Source: Castanea sativa
Taxonomy: Eukaryota; Streptophyta; Magnoliopsida; Fagales; Fagaceae
Direction of reading: 5' to 3'
Length of the DNA: 64,000 bases
NCBI RefSeq assembly: GCF_040712315.1
Contig: NC_134018.1
Span: forward strand, 41,913,335 to 41,977,334
Each line of letters begins with the position of its first letter. Position 1 is the stretch's first letter. The notes under the pieces were generated by a model. The model was not told where the DNA came from. It was given only the letters and a program-made list of their open reading frames with translations, and did not search any database. The translations under genes were made by a program, and so were the position numbers. Of the stretch, positions 1-10,170 are shown piece by piece.

Positions 1-285
1 TCTTACTCATAGCACATATTTTCCCTCTTGCCTATTCCAAATTTTAGATTTTTTTTTCTCTTACCCACAGATCAAAAACCACATATACAAACCCTCTTTA
101 AAAGGAACAAAGAAATGAGAAAGAAGCTAGGTTTGTGATCCAAAATTGCTAACTCAAACCCACAAACGCAAAAAACCCAAATCCAAACCCAAGAATCCTT
201 AGATTGAAGACCAAAATCATGAAAATGAGGAGTGAGTTTTTGTTTCTGGGTATATATTTATGCGTGGATGAACATGGTGAGTGGG

Positions 286-600
286 TCTGAAGAAGAAAGA
301 AAGACAAAACTAGGAAGAAAAGGAGAAAAAAAAAAAACCCGTTGGTGGTGGAGTGGGTTCGATGAAGAAGAAGAAGAAAAAAATGTTGTTGGTGGTGGAG
401 TGGGTATGAAGAAGAAAGAAAGAAGAAGTAGAGAAAAAGAAAAAAAAAAAAAAAAGAAGGAAGCTTTGGAACTCAGTAGTAGAAGAAAGAAAGAAAGAAT
501 GAAGAAGAAGAAGACAAAAAAGTTGTTGGTGGTGGAGTGGGTATGAAGAAGAAAGAGAAGTAGAGAAAAGCAAAAAAAGGAAAAAAAAAAAAAAAAAAGG
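286..600. repeat. Purine-rich low-complexity tract (GAA/GGTGGA repeats)
   Basis: The plus strand is almost entirely A and G, with a phrase built from GAAGAAGAA, GTTGGTGGTGGAGTGGGTATGA and poly(A) recurring about three times (near 335, 385 and 520). Open frames on both strands here are a by-product of the composition: Lys/Glu-rich on plus, Phe/Ser/Leu-rich on minus. I do not call a gene. Confidence 0.8.
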
Positions 601-639
601 GAAGCCGGTGGAGTTGACAACACAAAAGCTGTGGGCTCC

Positions 640-877
640 ACAAAGTTCAAAAATTTACAAAAGTGCCACTGAGTTATGTAACTCAGTTTTTGAAAACACT
701 AGATTCTTGTTTTGTGTTTCTATCCCTCTAACTCAAAATTTGTGAGTTTTGAGTGATGGAAACATAATGTGAAAATCAAGCCAAACAACAAAATTTGCAT
801 GGGTCCCATGTGTTTTGATAACTCATTTATGAGTTTTGAATCATATCACTCAAAACTCCTCTAAACCAAACATGCCC
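640..877. mobile_element. Right end of a PIF/Harbinger-like non-autonomous element
   Basis: The segment ends in CCAAACATGCCC followed by TTA. This is the inverse of the GGGCATGTTTGG-type terminus and the TTA target site typical of PIF/Harbinger elements. Inside are several short inverted repeats of ACTCAAAA/TTTTGAGT. The matching left terminus was not found, so the left boundary is arbitrary and the element may include the purine tract or begin before the window. Confidence 0.4.
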
Positions 878-880
878 TTA

Positions 881-1360
881 ATCTCTAACAAAGAATGTTT
901 ACAACCCTCAAAACTTCTAGCATTCATTTCACGCTAAATGTACCAAATCAAATAATGAGGCACTAATTTCCAAATATCAATGTGATGATGTCGCACAAAC
1001 TTTCCTTGTCAAGTTTCAAACAACTCAAGAACAATATGAGGCACAACCCATTGAATACCAAACAAGCAGAAAACCTACCCATAACCCAATCGCTGAGCTG
1101 TACTTTACCTTGTGGGAAGCTTACAGGCCTAATTTATTTATGGAACAAAGAGTTCTAGAAGTAAAAGGGCCCATTTTGTTGGGACATGTGCAGAGCTAAA
1201 AATTTATCCCACTTTCGTTTTGTTTTAGGCCGGCACGCAAGCCCAACAGTATTTCTATAACACTCAAAACTCAAACACGTACCAGCCCTCGCTAGTAGTC
1301 GCAACTGCGAATTTGAAATTACTTAACTCCCTTCAGAATCATCAGAACCGCCCTTCAGAA
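881..1360. other. Intergenic, nothing recognised
   Basis: AT-rich single-copy-looking DNA without long open frames, repeats or motifs that I can assign. It may hold the decayed 5' part of the kelch relic that follows. Confidence 0.5.
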
Positions 1361-1567
1361 TCAAAACCAGGATTGTGCGCCAAAAGCATCAGCATCAGCA
1401 AAACTGTAAGTATATTTAAGCCATACCAATGGCCCTGTCATATATTCAATATATGAAATTACTGTACCAAACCCTATCCCTCCTCTCCCAACCAAATCCA
1501 AATCCGAAGAAATAATAAATAACCCCAATCCACTTCCCGCCCCAAACCCAATCCTCCAACTCAAAAG

Positions 1568-2690
1568 TGTAGAATACCCTATTGACATGTGTTGCGTTCA
1601 GTGGGGTTCTAAGTTTTACTTGTTTGGTGGCAAATAGTAATACCATGAATTGGATCCCCCATCCGTTGATCAAGATGTCGATAGAAAATACCAGCATGTC
1701 AAACGCTTCACATATCCGCTAGACCTCTATATTTTTGATCCCACCACCAAAAAGTTGATAAATGGTACACCCATGAACACTGGAAAGGCTCACCCCTTGG
1801 CCTTTGTGATCGATCACAAGATTTACGTGCTTGGAAGCACTTTCGCATTGCCAGACCGATCCCATTTTGAGTTACTGTACCAAAAATAACCACCCCGCGC
1901 GCAAACCATATATCAAGAATGACATAAAAACCCATGCTTTGTTTGAAGTCTATGAAACAAAGGTTCTTCTTGTAGCTTATGAGGTTGGCAAATACTGCCT
2001 CTATTGTTTTGATCTCGATACAAATCAATGGGCAAATTACCTAAACCTCACAAAGACCCATCAGCTGACCTATTAGCTGAGGAGGGACCCTTTATCATCC
2101 CTCCAAGGAGGTGGGTATGGATGCTATTTACCATAATCTTCCTCCATTGGTTGACTCCTACACCTCATCAAGCTTGCTTCACTTGGGGAATGGGTTCTTT
2201 TGTTTTCTCGTGTCTGATATATTGATATTTATCCAGTCGGAGATGACAAAAAACGTGTTATTAGTATTGTAATTTTTCAGGCCCTTGGGGAGACATAAAG
2301 GACTATGATGATGAGTATGCCCGTGGATTATTCACTGCAAAATTCATATATTCTGCTCATTGTGTCATCAATACCCCCTTCCCAAATCAAGGTCGCATCA
2401 AAGGCTTCTTCTCTCTTGGCTCGGTATATATCTCCATTCCATATTATCACTTGAGCTGTGTAAACAACATTCTTTCTAACTAGAAATAACTTGCATTTGG
2501 TGGGGAAAATGACAACCTAGTTTAAGACTTTCTTTTCAATATATTTCTGATTTTATTTTTTAGTATTTACATTCCTGGTTTGTCGTTATGAGCCCCGCGT
2601 CTTAATATTCTTCACTTTTTGTATAGGTGTTTGGCTTTGGAGATGGGACTCACCCTATGTCTGCTGATTACGGGAAGGCGCCTGTTTCGA
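1568..2690 (+). pseudogene. Kelch-repeat protein relic
   Basis: Broken frames read like kelch blades. Near 1590-1630 there is a GSKFYLFGG-type strand, followed by a stop. At 1650-1860 the frame gives DLYIFDPTTKKL, then HPLAFVIDHKIYVLGS. At about 1950-2040 another frame gives YCLYCFDLDTNQW. The pattern of hydrophobic strand, GG or GS, then a Trp/Tyr-containing strand is the kelch beta-propeller signature, found in plants in F-box/kelch and other propeller proteins. At least three frame changes and an in-frame stop exclude a working product. Possible downstream exons follow AG acceptors at about 2280 and 2626 (VFGFGDGTHPMS). No F-box was seen. The family is inferred from motif pattern only. Confidence 0.55.
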
Positions 2691-2691
2691 A

Positions 2692-3468
2692 TTGCCATCC
2701 AATCCACTTCTTGTTCCCCAGTCTGTCCCTGATGTGCTGCAGCTTTTGATGAATGACGCAATGGCTTTGATTATTCAATCTATGGAGGATGCCCATGGTG
2801 CCACTACCCAATCTTTGCCTCCCATCTCTGTGGAGGCTGTGGGGGTTAAGGAAGGGGGGAGTATAGTAGTTGGTACTGCTAGTGCTGAGGTAGCAGGAGT
2901 TGATGATGCTGCTGATGACAACAGTATACATACTAATGATGATTTCATTACCACTGCAAGGTTTTGGTTGCTAGGTAAGAGAAAGCGCACTGATCACCCT
3001 CATCCTAGATGGCATCCATTGGCGAGGGATGTAGAGAGTGTTAGGCTCACTAGGCCGTGTGATGTGTTTGAAATTACCAAGAAGCATGACGTGTACTCTG
3101 AGTTCACAGCTGTACAGTCTGAGATGGCCTCTCTTAAAAACTATGAAGCACGGGTCCGTTTCAGGATTTGGGTGCGGGTGCGGGACTCAGCAATTTTTAA
3201 AAAAGTAGGGTGCGGGTGCGGCGGGGTGCGGCGATTAAAAAATTATTAAAAATATTTTTATTTATATTTTTAATATATTGCTAAACATACTTTTTTCACA
3301 TTATATAAATATATACCAAATTTAAGAGTAATGGTAAATAATAACTAGAATACAAAGAATAGGAGAGAGCCTAGTTGAAGAGTGAAGGTAGAGAGTGGGA
3401 GAGAGGCTCAAGAAAAATGAAGAGGGAGAGGGTTGGGTCTTGGTTTTTTTCCAAACGGTGCGTTTGCA

Positions 3469-3505
<37 letters not shown>

Positions 3506-4001
3506 CCAGCCATACGCACCTGTTGTTGTTGTTGTTGTTTTTTTTTTTTTTGAATTTCGGCCAGTATCTGCCAATTTCGGCATATTTCGGCCGATATCGG
3601 CCGGACCAATTTCACCCGATACGGATCGATTCGGCGCGAAATCGGGCCGATTTTGGCGCGAATCGCGTCGAAAAAAATGATTTTTTATTGCCGGACGCAG
3701 CACGGACGCACAGGCAGCGGCGTCGCCTGCGCGTCGCCGCGTCCAGCCACGTCCGACGCGGGTGCGGCGGCCCAAACGCCGCACCCGTGCTTCATAGCTT
3801 AAAAACGCTTGGGATGCTGCAAACAGAGCTTTGATTGAGGAGAGACAGAGCATATTTGGTCGCCTGGAATGTCTTTACCAATCATTGATTTCTAAAGTTT
3901 TTGATATCCGAAGCTCTCAAGATGTTGCTCATTGTTTTGTGCCTCAAATCGATTACAGCTTTTGTTCCCTCATCTTCCCAGCCTACTGTGCCACTTGCTA
4001 G
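2692..4001 (+). pseudogene. Unknown protein exon split by a hAT-like insertion
   Basis: An open frame runs from about 2692 up to the insertion at 3141 and continues after it, from 3806 to a TAG at 3999-4001. Removing the element and one copy of its 8 bp target duplication joins the two parts in one frame without a stop (about 217 codons in all). The first part has an acidic/Gly/Ala-rich stretch, then GKRKRTDHPHPRWHP (basic, possibly nuclear-targeting) and a charged segment. The second part is helical-looking (ERQSIFGRLECLYQSLISKV). I do not recognise the family. No ATG opens this frame (the first codon of the open stretch is TTG after an upstream TGA), so this is probably an internal or final exon. 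It could belong with the kelch relic upstream. Confidence 0.5.
3141..3797. mobile_element. Non-autonomous hAT-like DNA transposon (657 bp)
   Basis: Perfect 15 bp terminal inverted repeats CTATGAAGCACGGGT / ACCCGTGCTTCATAG are flanked by identical 8 bp duplications CTTAAAAA at 3133-3140 and 3798-3805. An 8 bp duplication is the hallmark of the hAT superfamily. Both subterminal regions carry GGGTGCGG-type repeats. The right half is rich in TTTCGGCC/CGATATCGG words and G+C compared with the AT-rich surroundings. It contains 35 T at 3471-3505 and a (GTT)n run. There is no transposase, so it would move only in trans. The superfamily is assigned from duplication length; no recognised family name is given. 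Confidence 0.85.
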
Positions 4002-4114
4002 CAAACCATCAGGAGATACCCGCTTTAGATGGAGACGCTCGACTTCTCTAAGTCAATGCGTTTGTCTAGATGCCACATAACCTGAATTGATGATGCCAAT
4101 GACAATTAAACTCA

Positions 4115-4198
4115 GGGATTTCTTTTTATTTTTCCGAATTGATGGCATTTGATGTAGGGATTTCTTTTTGTTTTGCCAAATTGAGGGCATTTGATGTA
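4115..4198 (+). repeat. 42 bp tandem duplication
   Basis: Two adjacent copies (4115-4156 and 4157-4198) of GGGATTTCTTTTT...AATTGA.GGCATTTGATGTA differ at a few positions. Confidence 0.8.
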
Positions 4199-4210
4199 CC
4201 TCAAACTCTC

Positions 4211-4213
4211 ATA

Positions 4214-4244
<31 letters not shown>

Positions 4245-4249
4245 TACAC

Positions 4250-4284
<35 letters not shown>

Positions 4285-4300
4285 TATTTATTTATTTATA
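4211..4300. repeat. Compound (TA)n/(CA)n/(TTTA)n microsatellite
   Basis: Alternating TA, then CACA/CATA, then TA, then TTTA repeats. Confidence 0.95.
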
Positions 4301-4800
4301 TGAGACAACTGATTTGTGGATTTGAGTTGTACATATTGATTATGGTTTTTTATTGATTAATGCTCTCTTTCTAATGCGTGGCATACATGTGATGTACAGG
4401 CAACTAATTCTTTTAGGGATTCCATTGAGAATGACACTGAATTGATGCACCAAAATTAGGCCCAACGTAGTGAGAGATCTGTTTGATCCTGCAACTTTGT
4501 GCAGCAAGTAGCAGAATACAAACAATGGGAACAAAGGATTTCCCTGGTTCTTTATTGATTTGAGAGATCACACGCTAAAAAAAACATAGGTATAATTCTT
4601 TCCCTGGCCCCCCTTTGTTTGACTTTTCATTCAATTTCCTCTAAGAAATCAAACATCTGAAGGAAAGATGAGAACATCTCTTGCACTTCCTTCAACAATC
4701 TCTCTTGCTTTGAGTTTAAAGCATAGATAAGAGTGGTTTCCTTCTTCGCCAAGTGGTGTTTGTTCTATTTTGAGTGAGGGGCCTGGCTACCTCGAATTAG
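4301..4800. other. No gene recognised
   Basis: AT-rich sequence between the microsatellite and the LINE. Nothing assignable was seen. Confidence 0.4.
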
Positions 4801-4801
4801 T

Positions 4802-6482
4802 CACAAAACTGGTAGTTATTCATTGTTGTTATGGGAGGTTCAATTTTCTTTTTTGTTGAGTCCAAGACTTTTGAATTCTCAGTTGAGGAGGGAGGTACTT
4901 ATTTCTTGTCACGCATTTTTGAGCGGAATTTGGATTCTCTCTGATCAGTTTTCATGGGCAAAGAGAGTGCAAAGCGTTTGCTAGCTACTGTGGAGGATCT
5001 AATGTCCAATACAGCTCCTGGTAACTTTGCACAAATCTTCTGGGAGGGTGAGAAAGTATTTATTTTGAAATTGGGTTCCAATGCACATGGCAGTTTTTTA
5101 ATGATCTTAGAACTTATCCATGGCCGTCGAAAAGGCTTTCTCATGGTGCCAGAAGGAAAATCGGGTAGTGGGTGGTGAGGGTTTGGATTTCATCTAAGAA
5201 AAGCAATTACCCTTGGGATGCTTGCCATCAAATAGCCATCTAACTCTGTCCTGAAATGGATAATGGAGAATTCCAAACCTTTTCTGTTGGTAGCGGCGGA
5301 GGGCGATTAGAGAGAAGGTAGCAGGAAAGGAAAGCAATCAAGGCTAAATTTTCAAATCTCAATCAAATCAAATTTTAGCAATCAAAGCCACGATACGCGC
5401 GACTTGAATGCTGGGAAGAAGCAAGCGTCGTCTAAGGCTAAATTGTTGGTTGAGATTACAGAAAACTTAAGCGGTGGCAATGATTCGCATTTAACGCTGG
5501 ATGTTTGCCTGGGATTGGAGCGTGGGCCGGGTGGTGGGTGGGAGGTGAAGTGGTCCAAGGTCCAGGAATTTCAGGAAGTGGGCCGCATCGATAAGTCCAA
5601 GAATAATAACAAAAATTTTAAGCCCCAAGCTCCCTTCAATGCAAAGCCCAAAATGAATCCCAAGCCTATCACAGTCTGGCGGCCCAAACCAAAAAAAACA
5701 CTACCAAATGGCGAGACCCAGAACCCAGGAAATTTGCCTTCGACTCAGACGAGCTCAATGTGAGGTACCAGAAGATGTGATGTGGTTGCTGACTTGAAGC
5801 AACCTCAACCTCAAGTTGATTCATGAAGCTCGTTGATGCTAGCCTAGTCTATGAAAGTCTCTGATGATGCCGATATTGACTTTATCGGTGCTGATGAGCC
5901 TGATAATGAGAACCTCGGCTCCGATGGGATCGATACAGAGTTCCTATGCTCCAATAAGGTCGATGAGTTAGCAAACACCTTCGATGTTGAGGAAAACTTG
6001 CAGCGAGACATCCGGTTGATACTTCAAGAGCATTCCAAGAATGTTAGCAAGAAATGGGGAAATTTAGAGTAGTGGGTGCTTTGAACTCCGAGATGGAAGA
6101 AGAGTGGCGGTTTCGATTCAGATTTCTCTGCCTCCGGGTGAAGTCACAGAGGTTTTGGAAGAGCAAAATCAGTTGGCCTTGGTTCCGTTGAAGTCTTCAG
6201 ATCTTTTGGAGGTGTCATCAGATCAATTTGATGGGAATGAAGTACTTGTAGAGGATTGGGTTTCGGACACCTGTTTAGAGCTTGTTGAGCTACCTAACGA
6301 AGGGAGTTTGTCACCTCTAGCGGTGGAACCGGTGGCCTTTTCTCTACCCTTGGCCATGGAAGGACAGGAAGTTGTGGGTATGGAGAGTCCAGTGAGGAAA
6401 GAATCTTACTCAGAGTGGTTCCGAAGTAGATTCAATGGGTTTGATAACTTCCTGGGCGTGTCCTTACAAGGTTTAGAGAATT
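4802..6482 (+). pseudogene. LINE ORF1 (gag-like/DUF4283-like nucleic-acid-binding protein) relic
   Basis: Successive broken frames read FFVESKTFEFSVEEGG (about 4850), then an open part at 4954-5178, a Pro/Lys-rich segment at 5404-5763 (FKPQAPFNAKPKMNPKP), an acidic segment at 5851-6072, and 6104-6484. The sequence from SKTFEF to RRKGFLMVPEGKSGSGW has the layout of the conserved N-terminal domain of plant LINE ORF1 proteins: a small beta domain followed by a basic linker. ORF1 binds element RNA in the family. No zinc knuckle could be seen. Several stops and frame changes separate the parts. Confidence 0.55.
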
Positions 6483-6678
6483 AAGCGACAAACTTCTTGT
6501 TAGCTGTTGAGGCTGAATTACACCGTAGGGCTGCTTTGGAGAAAAAATCACGTGACTTGAAGAGTTTAGGAATGAAAGGTATAAGAGAGTTGAAGGGTCT
6601 ATTTAGTTTGATTAATTATGGTTCTACTTCATCTAGGCGTAATGGCACTAATAGGGAACAGGCACTATCCGTTTCGAA

Positions 6679-7890
6679 ATGAATTTGAAGATACTTTCCA
6701 GGAATGTCAGAGGTTTGAATGTGGTTGAGAAGAGGCTTCAGATTTGTAATTTGTTGCGTACCTGGAGGGCTGATATTGTATGTTTGCAGGAGACTAAACT
6801 TGAATGGATTACTAGAGGAATTGTTCGAAGTATATGGGGCTGTCCATATGTAGATTGGCTATACCTGCTGAAGGGGCTTCTAGAGGTATTGTTTTGATGT
6901 GGGACCGAAGAGTGGTGGAAAAAGTGGAGAAGCAGTGGGGCAGTTTTCTGTTTCATGCAAATTTAAAATGTGGGGGATCAATTTGAGTGGGCGTTTACAG
7001 GAGTATATGGACCAAATTTGAATAAGAGGCGTAGGAAAATGTGGGAGGAGCTGATAGGGCTGATTAGTTGGTGGGATTTGCCATGGTGTCTAGGAGGTGA
7101 CTTCAATATAATCCGCTTCCTATTGGAAAGATTAGGGGCTGTTAGTTGTTATAGGGCTATGTATGGGTTTTCTGATTTTACCTTTCTCCATGGGCTGATG
7201 GATATATCTATGGATGGGTGCCTTTATACTTGGTCCAATACTTCCTCCGCTTCTAGAATAGATTGATTTTTTTTCTCTCCACTTTTGGCGGACCACTTCA
7301 CTATGTTTACCCAAAAAAGGCTATCCAGAGTACTTTTAGACCACTTCCCAATTTTGCTGGAGGGTGGAACTCCTTTTCGATTTGAAAATATGTGCTTGAG
7401 GGTGGAGAATTTTGTTGATAAAGTGAAGGCTTGGTGGGCATCTTATTTGTTCCAAGGCAACCTGAGCTTTGTACTAGCTAAGAAGTTGGCAGCTTTGAAG
7501 TTGGATCTAAAAAAGTGGAACGAAGCGGAGTTTGGTAATGTCACTATTAAAAAACAGCAACTCTGGAACAAATTGAATGATTTGGATGTTAGAGAGGAGA
7601 TTTAGCCTTTAATAGTTGAGGAAAAGTTAGAACAAACTAATCTCAGTACCGATATTGAAAAGCTCACTCATTTAGAAGAGATTAGTTGAAGGCAGAAGTT
7701 TAGGGTTTTGCATTTGAGGGAGGGGGATGCAAATACCAAATTTTTCCACAGAATGACTAATTCCCATAGAAGAAATAATGGTATTGAGAGCCTTATGGTT
7801 GATGGAATCTTGTCTTCCGATCAAGGTATGATTGCTGATTGTATTACTCAAATCTTTATGAAATTATACTCTGAGGTGCAAGTTGATCGA
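6679..7890 (+). pseudogene. LINE ORF2 relic: endonuclease plus RT N-terminus
   Basis: It opens with MNLKILSRNVRGLN (the SWNVRGLN-type start of the L1 endonuclease), then VCLQETKLE with the catalytic glutamate. FTGVYGPN and CLGGDFNIIR (the GDFN motif) follow at 6990-7120, and a RVLLDHFPILLEGG segment (the SDHxPI motif) at about 7335. The conserved pre-RT region WNEAEFGNV appears near 7520 and LREGDANTKFFHRMTN near 7710. This enzyme nicks target DNA to prime reverse transcription. Frame changes near 6900, a stop near 7265 and stops near 7603 and 7689 break it. RT palm motifs are missing. Confidence 0.85.
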
Positions 7891-7981
7891 CTAGGTTGCA
7901 CCGACACGCCATTTTTGGTGACGTGTCGGTGTCCGACACTGGAACCGGTACAATTCGCCGGACTCCGGCATCCGAGCAGTG

Positions 7982-8028
<47 letters not shown>

Positions 8029-8090
8029 CCAACGTAGCGTTGACATGGCTTTGACATGTCTGACATGCTAGCAGTGAAAAAAAGAAAAAG
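7884..8090. repeat. Unclassified repeat with CCGACAC inverted words and a T45 run
   Basis: It begins where LINE homology stops, with GCACCGACACGCC, then GACGTGTCGGTGTCCGACAC, giving nested dyads of CCGACAC/GTGTCGG. A run of 45 T follows at 7984-8028, and then TGACATGG/TGACATGT words. It resembles the terminus of a dispersed repeat, but I could not find a second end. Confidence 0.4.
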
Positions 8091-8432
8091 AAAAAGAAAA
8101 AAGAAAATCACAAATTTTGACAGATGGACTTACCAATTCCATTGATTTTGTGATATACCCTAAAACAACAAAACAAGCTTAGAGTCTGAGAAGTCATTAG
8201 ACTGAAAGTTGAAATCCACAGGAGAATTGACCTATAATGCCTCTGCCCTCTATCCCTCGCTGGAGCTAGATCGGGCCAATCAGCGAGCTCCATAGATGTC
8301 GACGCCGTGCCCTGTCCCTTCCGATCTCTCTCTTTCTCGGCGTGGATAACAAGTCCAACCTCTTCTCTAAGCTTCTCTCTCTATTTTTTTTTTCTTTCAG
8401 ATATTTGGCCATTTGGGTGAATGGGTTACTAA
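8091..8432. other. Spacer, nothing recognised
   Basis: A/G-rich start, then mixed sequence with a pyrimidine-rich CTCTCT stretch around 8320-8390. No coding or repeat structure could be assigned. Confidence 0.4.
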
Positions 8433-9322
8433 GAGCATCCACATCAGTGGATGCAAAAATTTTGTAAATTTGCACATCTAAAAGCTACTTTTTCTATTTT
8501 ACACTTCTATTTTTACAAAACACCCACATCAGTTTGTCTATTATACACATTTATTCAAATAAAATATTCAGATCAATCCACACCTACCTAGCCACCACCA
8601 TCAACCCACCCACCCACCCATCAACCCTGACCAACAAATACTCAAAAGGCATGCTCGATAAGCGATACGGAAGTAACAAATTCATTGACGAGATTGAGAA
8701 TCTCTGCCGATCTCGAGCCCTACAAACCTACCATCTCGACCCAACCTAATGGGGTGTCAATGTACAACCATATTCAGGTTCACCAGCTAACTTCGCTGCC
8801 TACACCGCTGTGCTTCAACCACATGATCGTATCATAGGTTTGGATCTTCCATCTGGGGGTCATTTGACACATGGGTATTACACATCTGGTGGGAAGAAGA
8901 TCTCTGCTACCTCCATTTACTTCAAGAGTTTGCCTTATAAGGTGAATTCCACAACTGGGAACATCGATTATGATAAGTTAGAGGAGAAGGCCTTGGATTT
9001 CAAGCCAAGGTTGATCATTTGTGGTGGGAGTGCATATCCAAGGGATTGGGATTATGCTCAGGATTGAGGGATCGGAGATAAAAGAGAGAGAGGTGAGAGT
9101 AGAAGCTGAAAATGAGAGAGTGAGGTAAGGAGAGAGAAAAAAATGTAAAATTATAAATGCAAGAGCTACAGTAACCGTGCATATTTGCACGGTTACTCTA
9201 GCAATTGTGCATAAATGCATAATTTTACACCCACTGATATGAGTGTTTTTTTGGGTCAAAATGTGTAAAATGGGTAACTTTTTCTATTTTGCAAGAGTTT
9301 ACACATGGTGATGTGGTTGCTC
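8433..9322. mobile_element. PIF/Harbinger-like element carrying a gene fragment (890 bp)
   Basis: The left end GAGCATCCACATCAG and right end (read inward) GAGCAACCACATCAC are inverted repeats flanked on both sides by TAA, the 3 bp target duplication of PIF/Harbinger elements. The similarity continues inward for about 80 bp through GTAAA, TTTTTCTATTTT and TTTTACAC words. A fragment of the same family ends at 43003 and also abuts TAA. Instead of a transposase the interior holds a piece of serine hydroxymethyltransferase. Confidence 0.75.
8627..9067 (+). pseudogene. SHMT: Captured fragment of cytosolic-type serine hydroxymethyltransferase
   Basis: The translation matches plant SHMT over about 144 codons (8627-9058): NKYS, then [63 protein letters not shown] and [18 protein letters not shown]. 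The family is a PLP enzyme interconverting serine and glycine with tetrahydrofolate. The piece covers part of the N-terminal half of the large domain and stops before the PLP-lysine region. It has an in-frame TAA at 8747-8749 (after LDPT) and small changes near the start, and ends at TGA 9065-9067 in foreign sequence. No introns lie within it. It is inside a Harbinger-like element, so capture is the simplest reading. Family identity is confident; the isoform is inferred. Confidence 0.9.
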
Positions 9323-9370
9323 TAATACTCACTTATAACATAACTTATAACGCGTTTAAAAAAAAAAAAA

Positions 9371-9417
9371 ATCCCACTCTCACTCTCACTGGCACCGTGT
9401 GAGAGTGAGAGTGGGAT
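9371..9417. repeat. Perfect 19 bp inverted repeat (hairpin)
   Basis: ATCCCACTCTCACTCTCAC at 9371-9389 pairs exactly with GTGAGAGTGAGAGTGGGAT at 9399-9417 across a 9 nt loop. An A-run precedes it, and the hAT transposase relic begins 196 bp downstream. It could be a foldback remnant or an element terminus. Confidence 0.85.
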
Positions 9418-9612
9418 TAAAAATTCTAATGTTGTTACTGCCATATTAGTTATAACTTATATATATTTTTTTGTTTCTTTACTTAGCCTTTTGTTTTGCC
9501 TTATAAATTATAATGTTTATTATGAATTTAGTGATTTTTGTTTTTGTGTGTCCTGTTATAGTTTTATTTATTTATTTATTAAAGTTAAATATTGTAGGTG
9601 ATTTTACTAAAA

Positions 9613-10170
9613 TGAATATTGAAAGTGAAAATCAACTGAGTCAGCTACTCCTCTATGGAAATATGTTACTAAGTTAGAAAAAGCAATTGTTGGTGGTGGG
9701 AATGTTACTTTCAGATGTAGCTGTTGTGAAAAAACTTTCAAGGGGTCTTATTCAAGGGTGAAGGCACACTTGTTAAAACTATCTAATTTTGGAATACAAG
9801 CATGTGCTAAGGTTGGAGATGAATATCAGAATGGAATGCAAAAATTAGAAGATGCGTATGATGAATCTTCACGTATTGGATTCAATGTCGAGAGCAATTA
9901 GATTCTCTTATTGCTAGGACATTTTATTCTGTTGGTTTACCATTTCACTTTGCTAAGAACCCATATTGGATTGAGATGATCAAATTTGCAGCTAATAATA
10001 ATTTAGTGGGCTATGTTCCTCTGGGTTACAATAAATTAAGAACAACTCTGTTGCATAAGGAGAGGGCACATATTGAGAAGTTGTTGAAGTCAATTAAAGA
10101 CACTTGGAAAGAAAAGGGTTTAAGCATAGTAAGTTATGGGTGGACAGATGCACAAAAAAGGCGAATCACT
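9613..10170 (+). pseudogene. hAT transposase relic (BED finger + DUF659-like)
   Basis: After an ATG and a frame change, the translation reads TPLWKYV, then FRCSCCEKTFKGSYSRVKAHLL, a BED-type zinc finger (C-x2-C followed by a spaced His). It continues to FNVESN and a TAG. A shifted frame then reads FYSVGLPFHFAKNPYW, NLVGYVPLGYNKLRTTLL and SIVSYGWTDAQKRR, the layout of the DUF659 part of plant hAT-like transposases (usually SDGWTDxxxRP). The dimerisation domain and the rest of the catalytic region are absent. Such proteins cut and paste hAT elements. I infer it is a leftover from an autonomous copy. Its own terminal repeats were not found. Confidence 0.75.

Larger units (their letters stand above)
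4802..7890 (+). mobile_element. Decayed plant L1-type LINE, 3' truncated
   Basis: A non-LTR retrotransposon on the plus strand. In order it has an ORF1-like region (4802-6482), an apurinic-endonuclease domain (6679 to about 7300) and the linker into reverse transcriptase, which breaks off near 7890 just after LREGDANTKFFHRMTNSHR. The RT core, zf-RVT and poly(A) tail are absent. At the break the sequence changes to an unrelated repeat beginning near GGTTGCACCGACACG, so the 3' part was lost or displaced there. It cannot be the 5' half of the LINE at 19.9 kb, because the two overlap in coding content. Confidence 0.85.

Noticed and set aside
232..650. Open frames of 87-130 codons on both strands (Lys/Glu-rich or Phe/Ser-rich)
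   Set aside because: Produced by the purine-rich repeat; no protein-like composition and overlapping frames on both strands.
3322..3853. Open frames over the poly(T)/(GTT) part of the hAT-like element
   Set aside because: Translate homopolymer and repeat (poly-Phe, poly-Lys, poly-Gln/Thr) and cross the element boundary.
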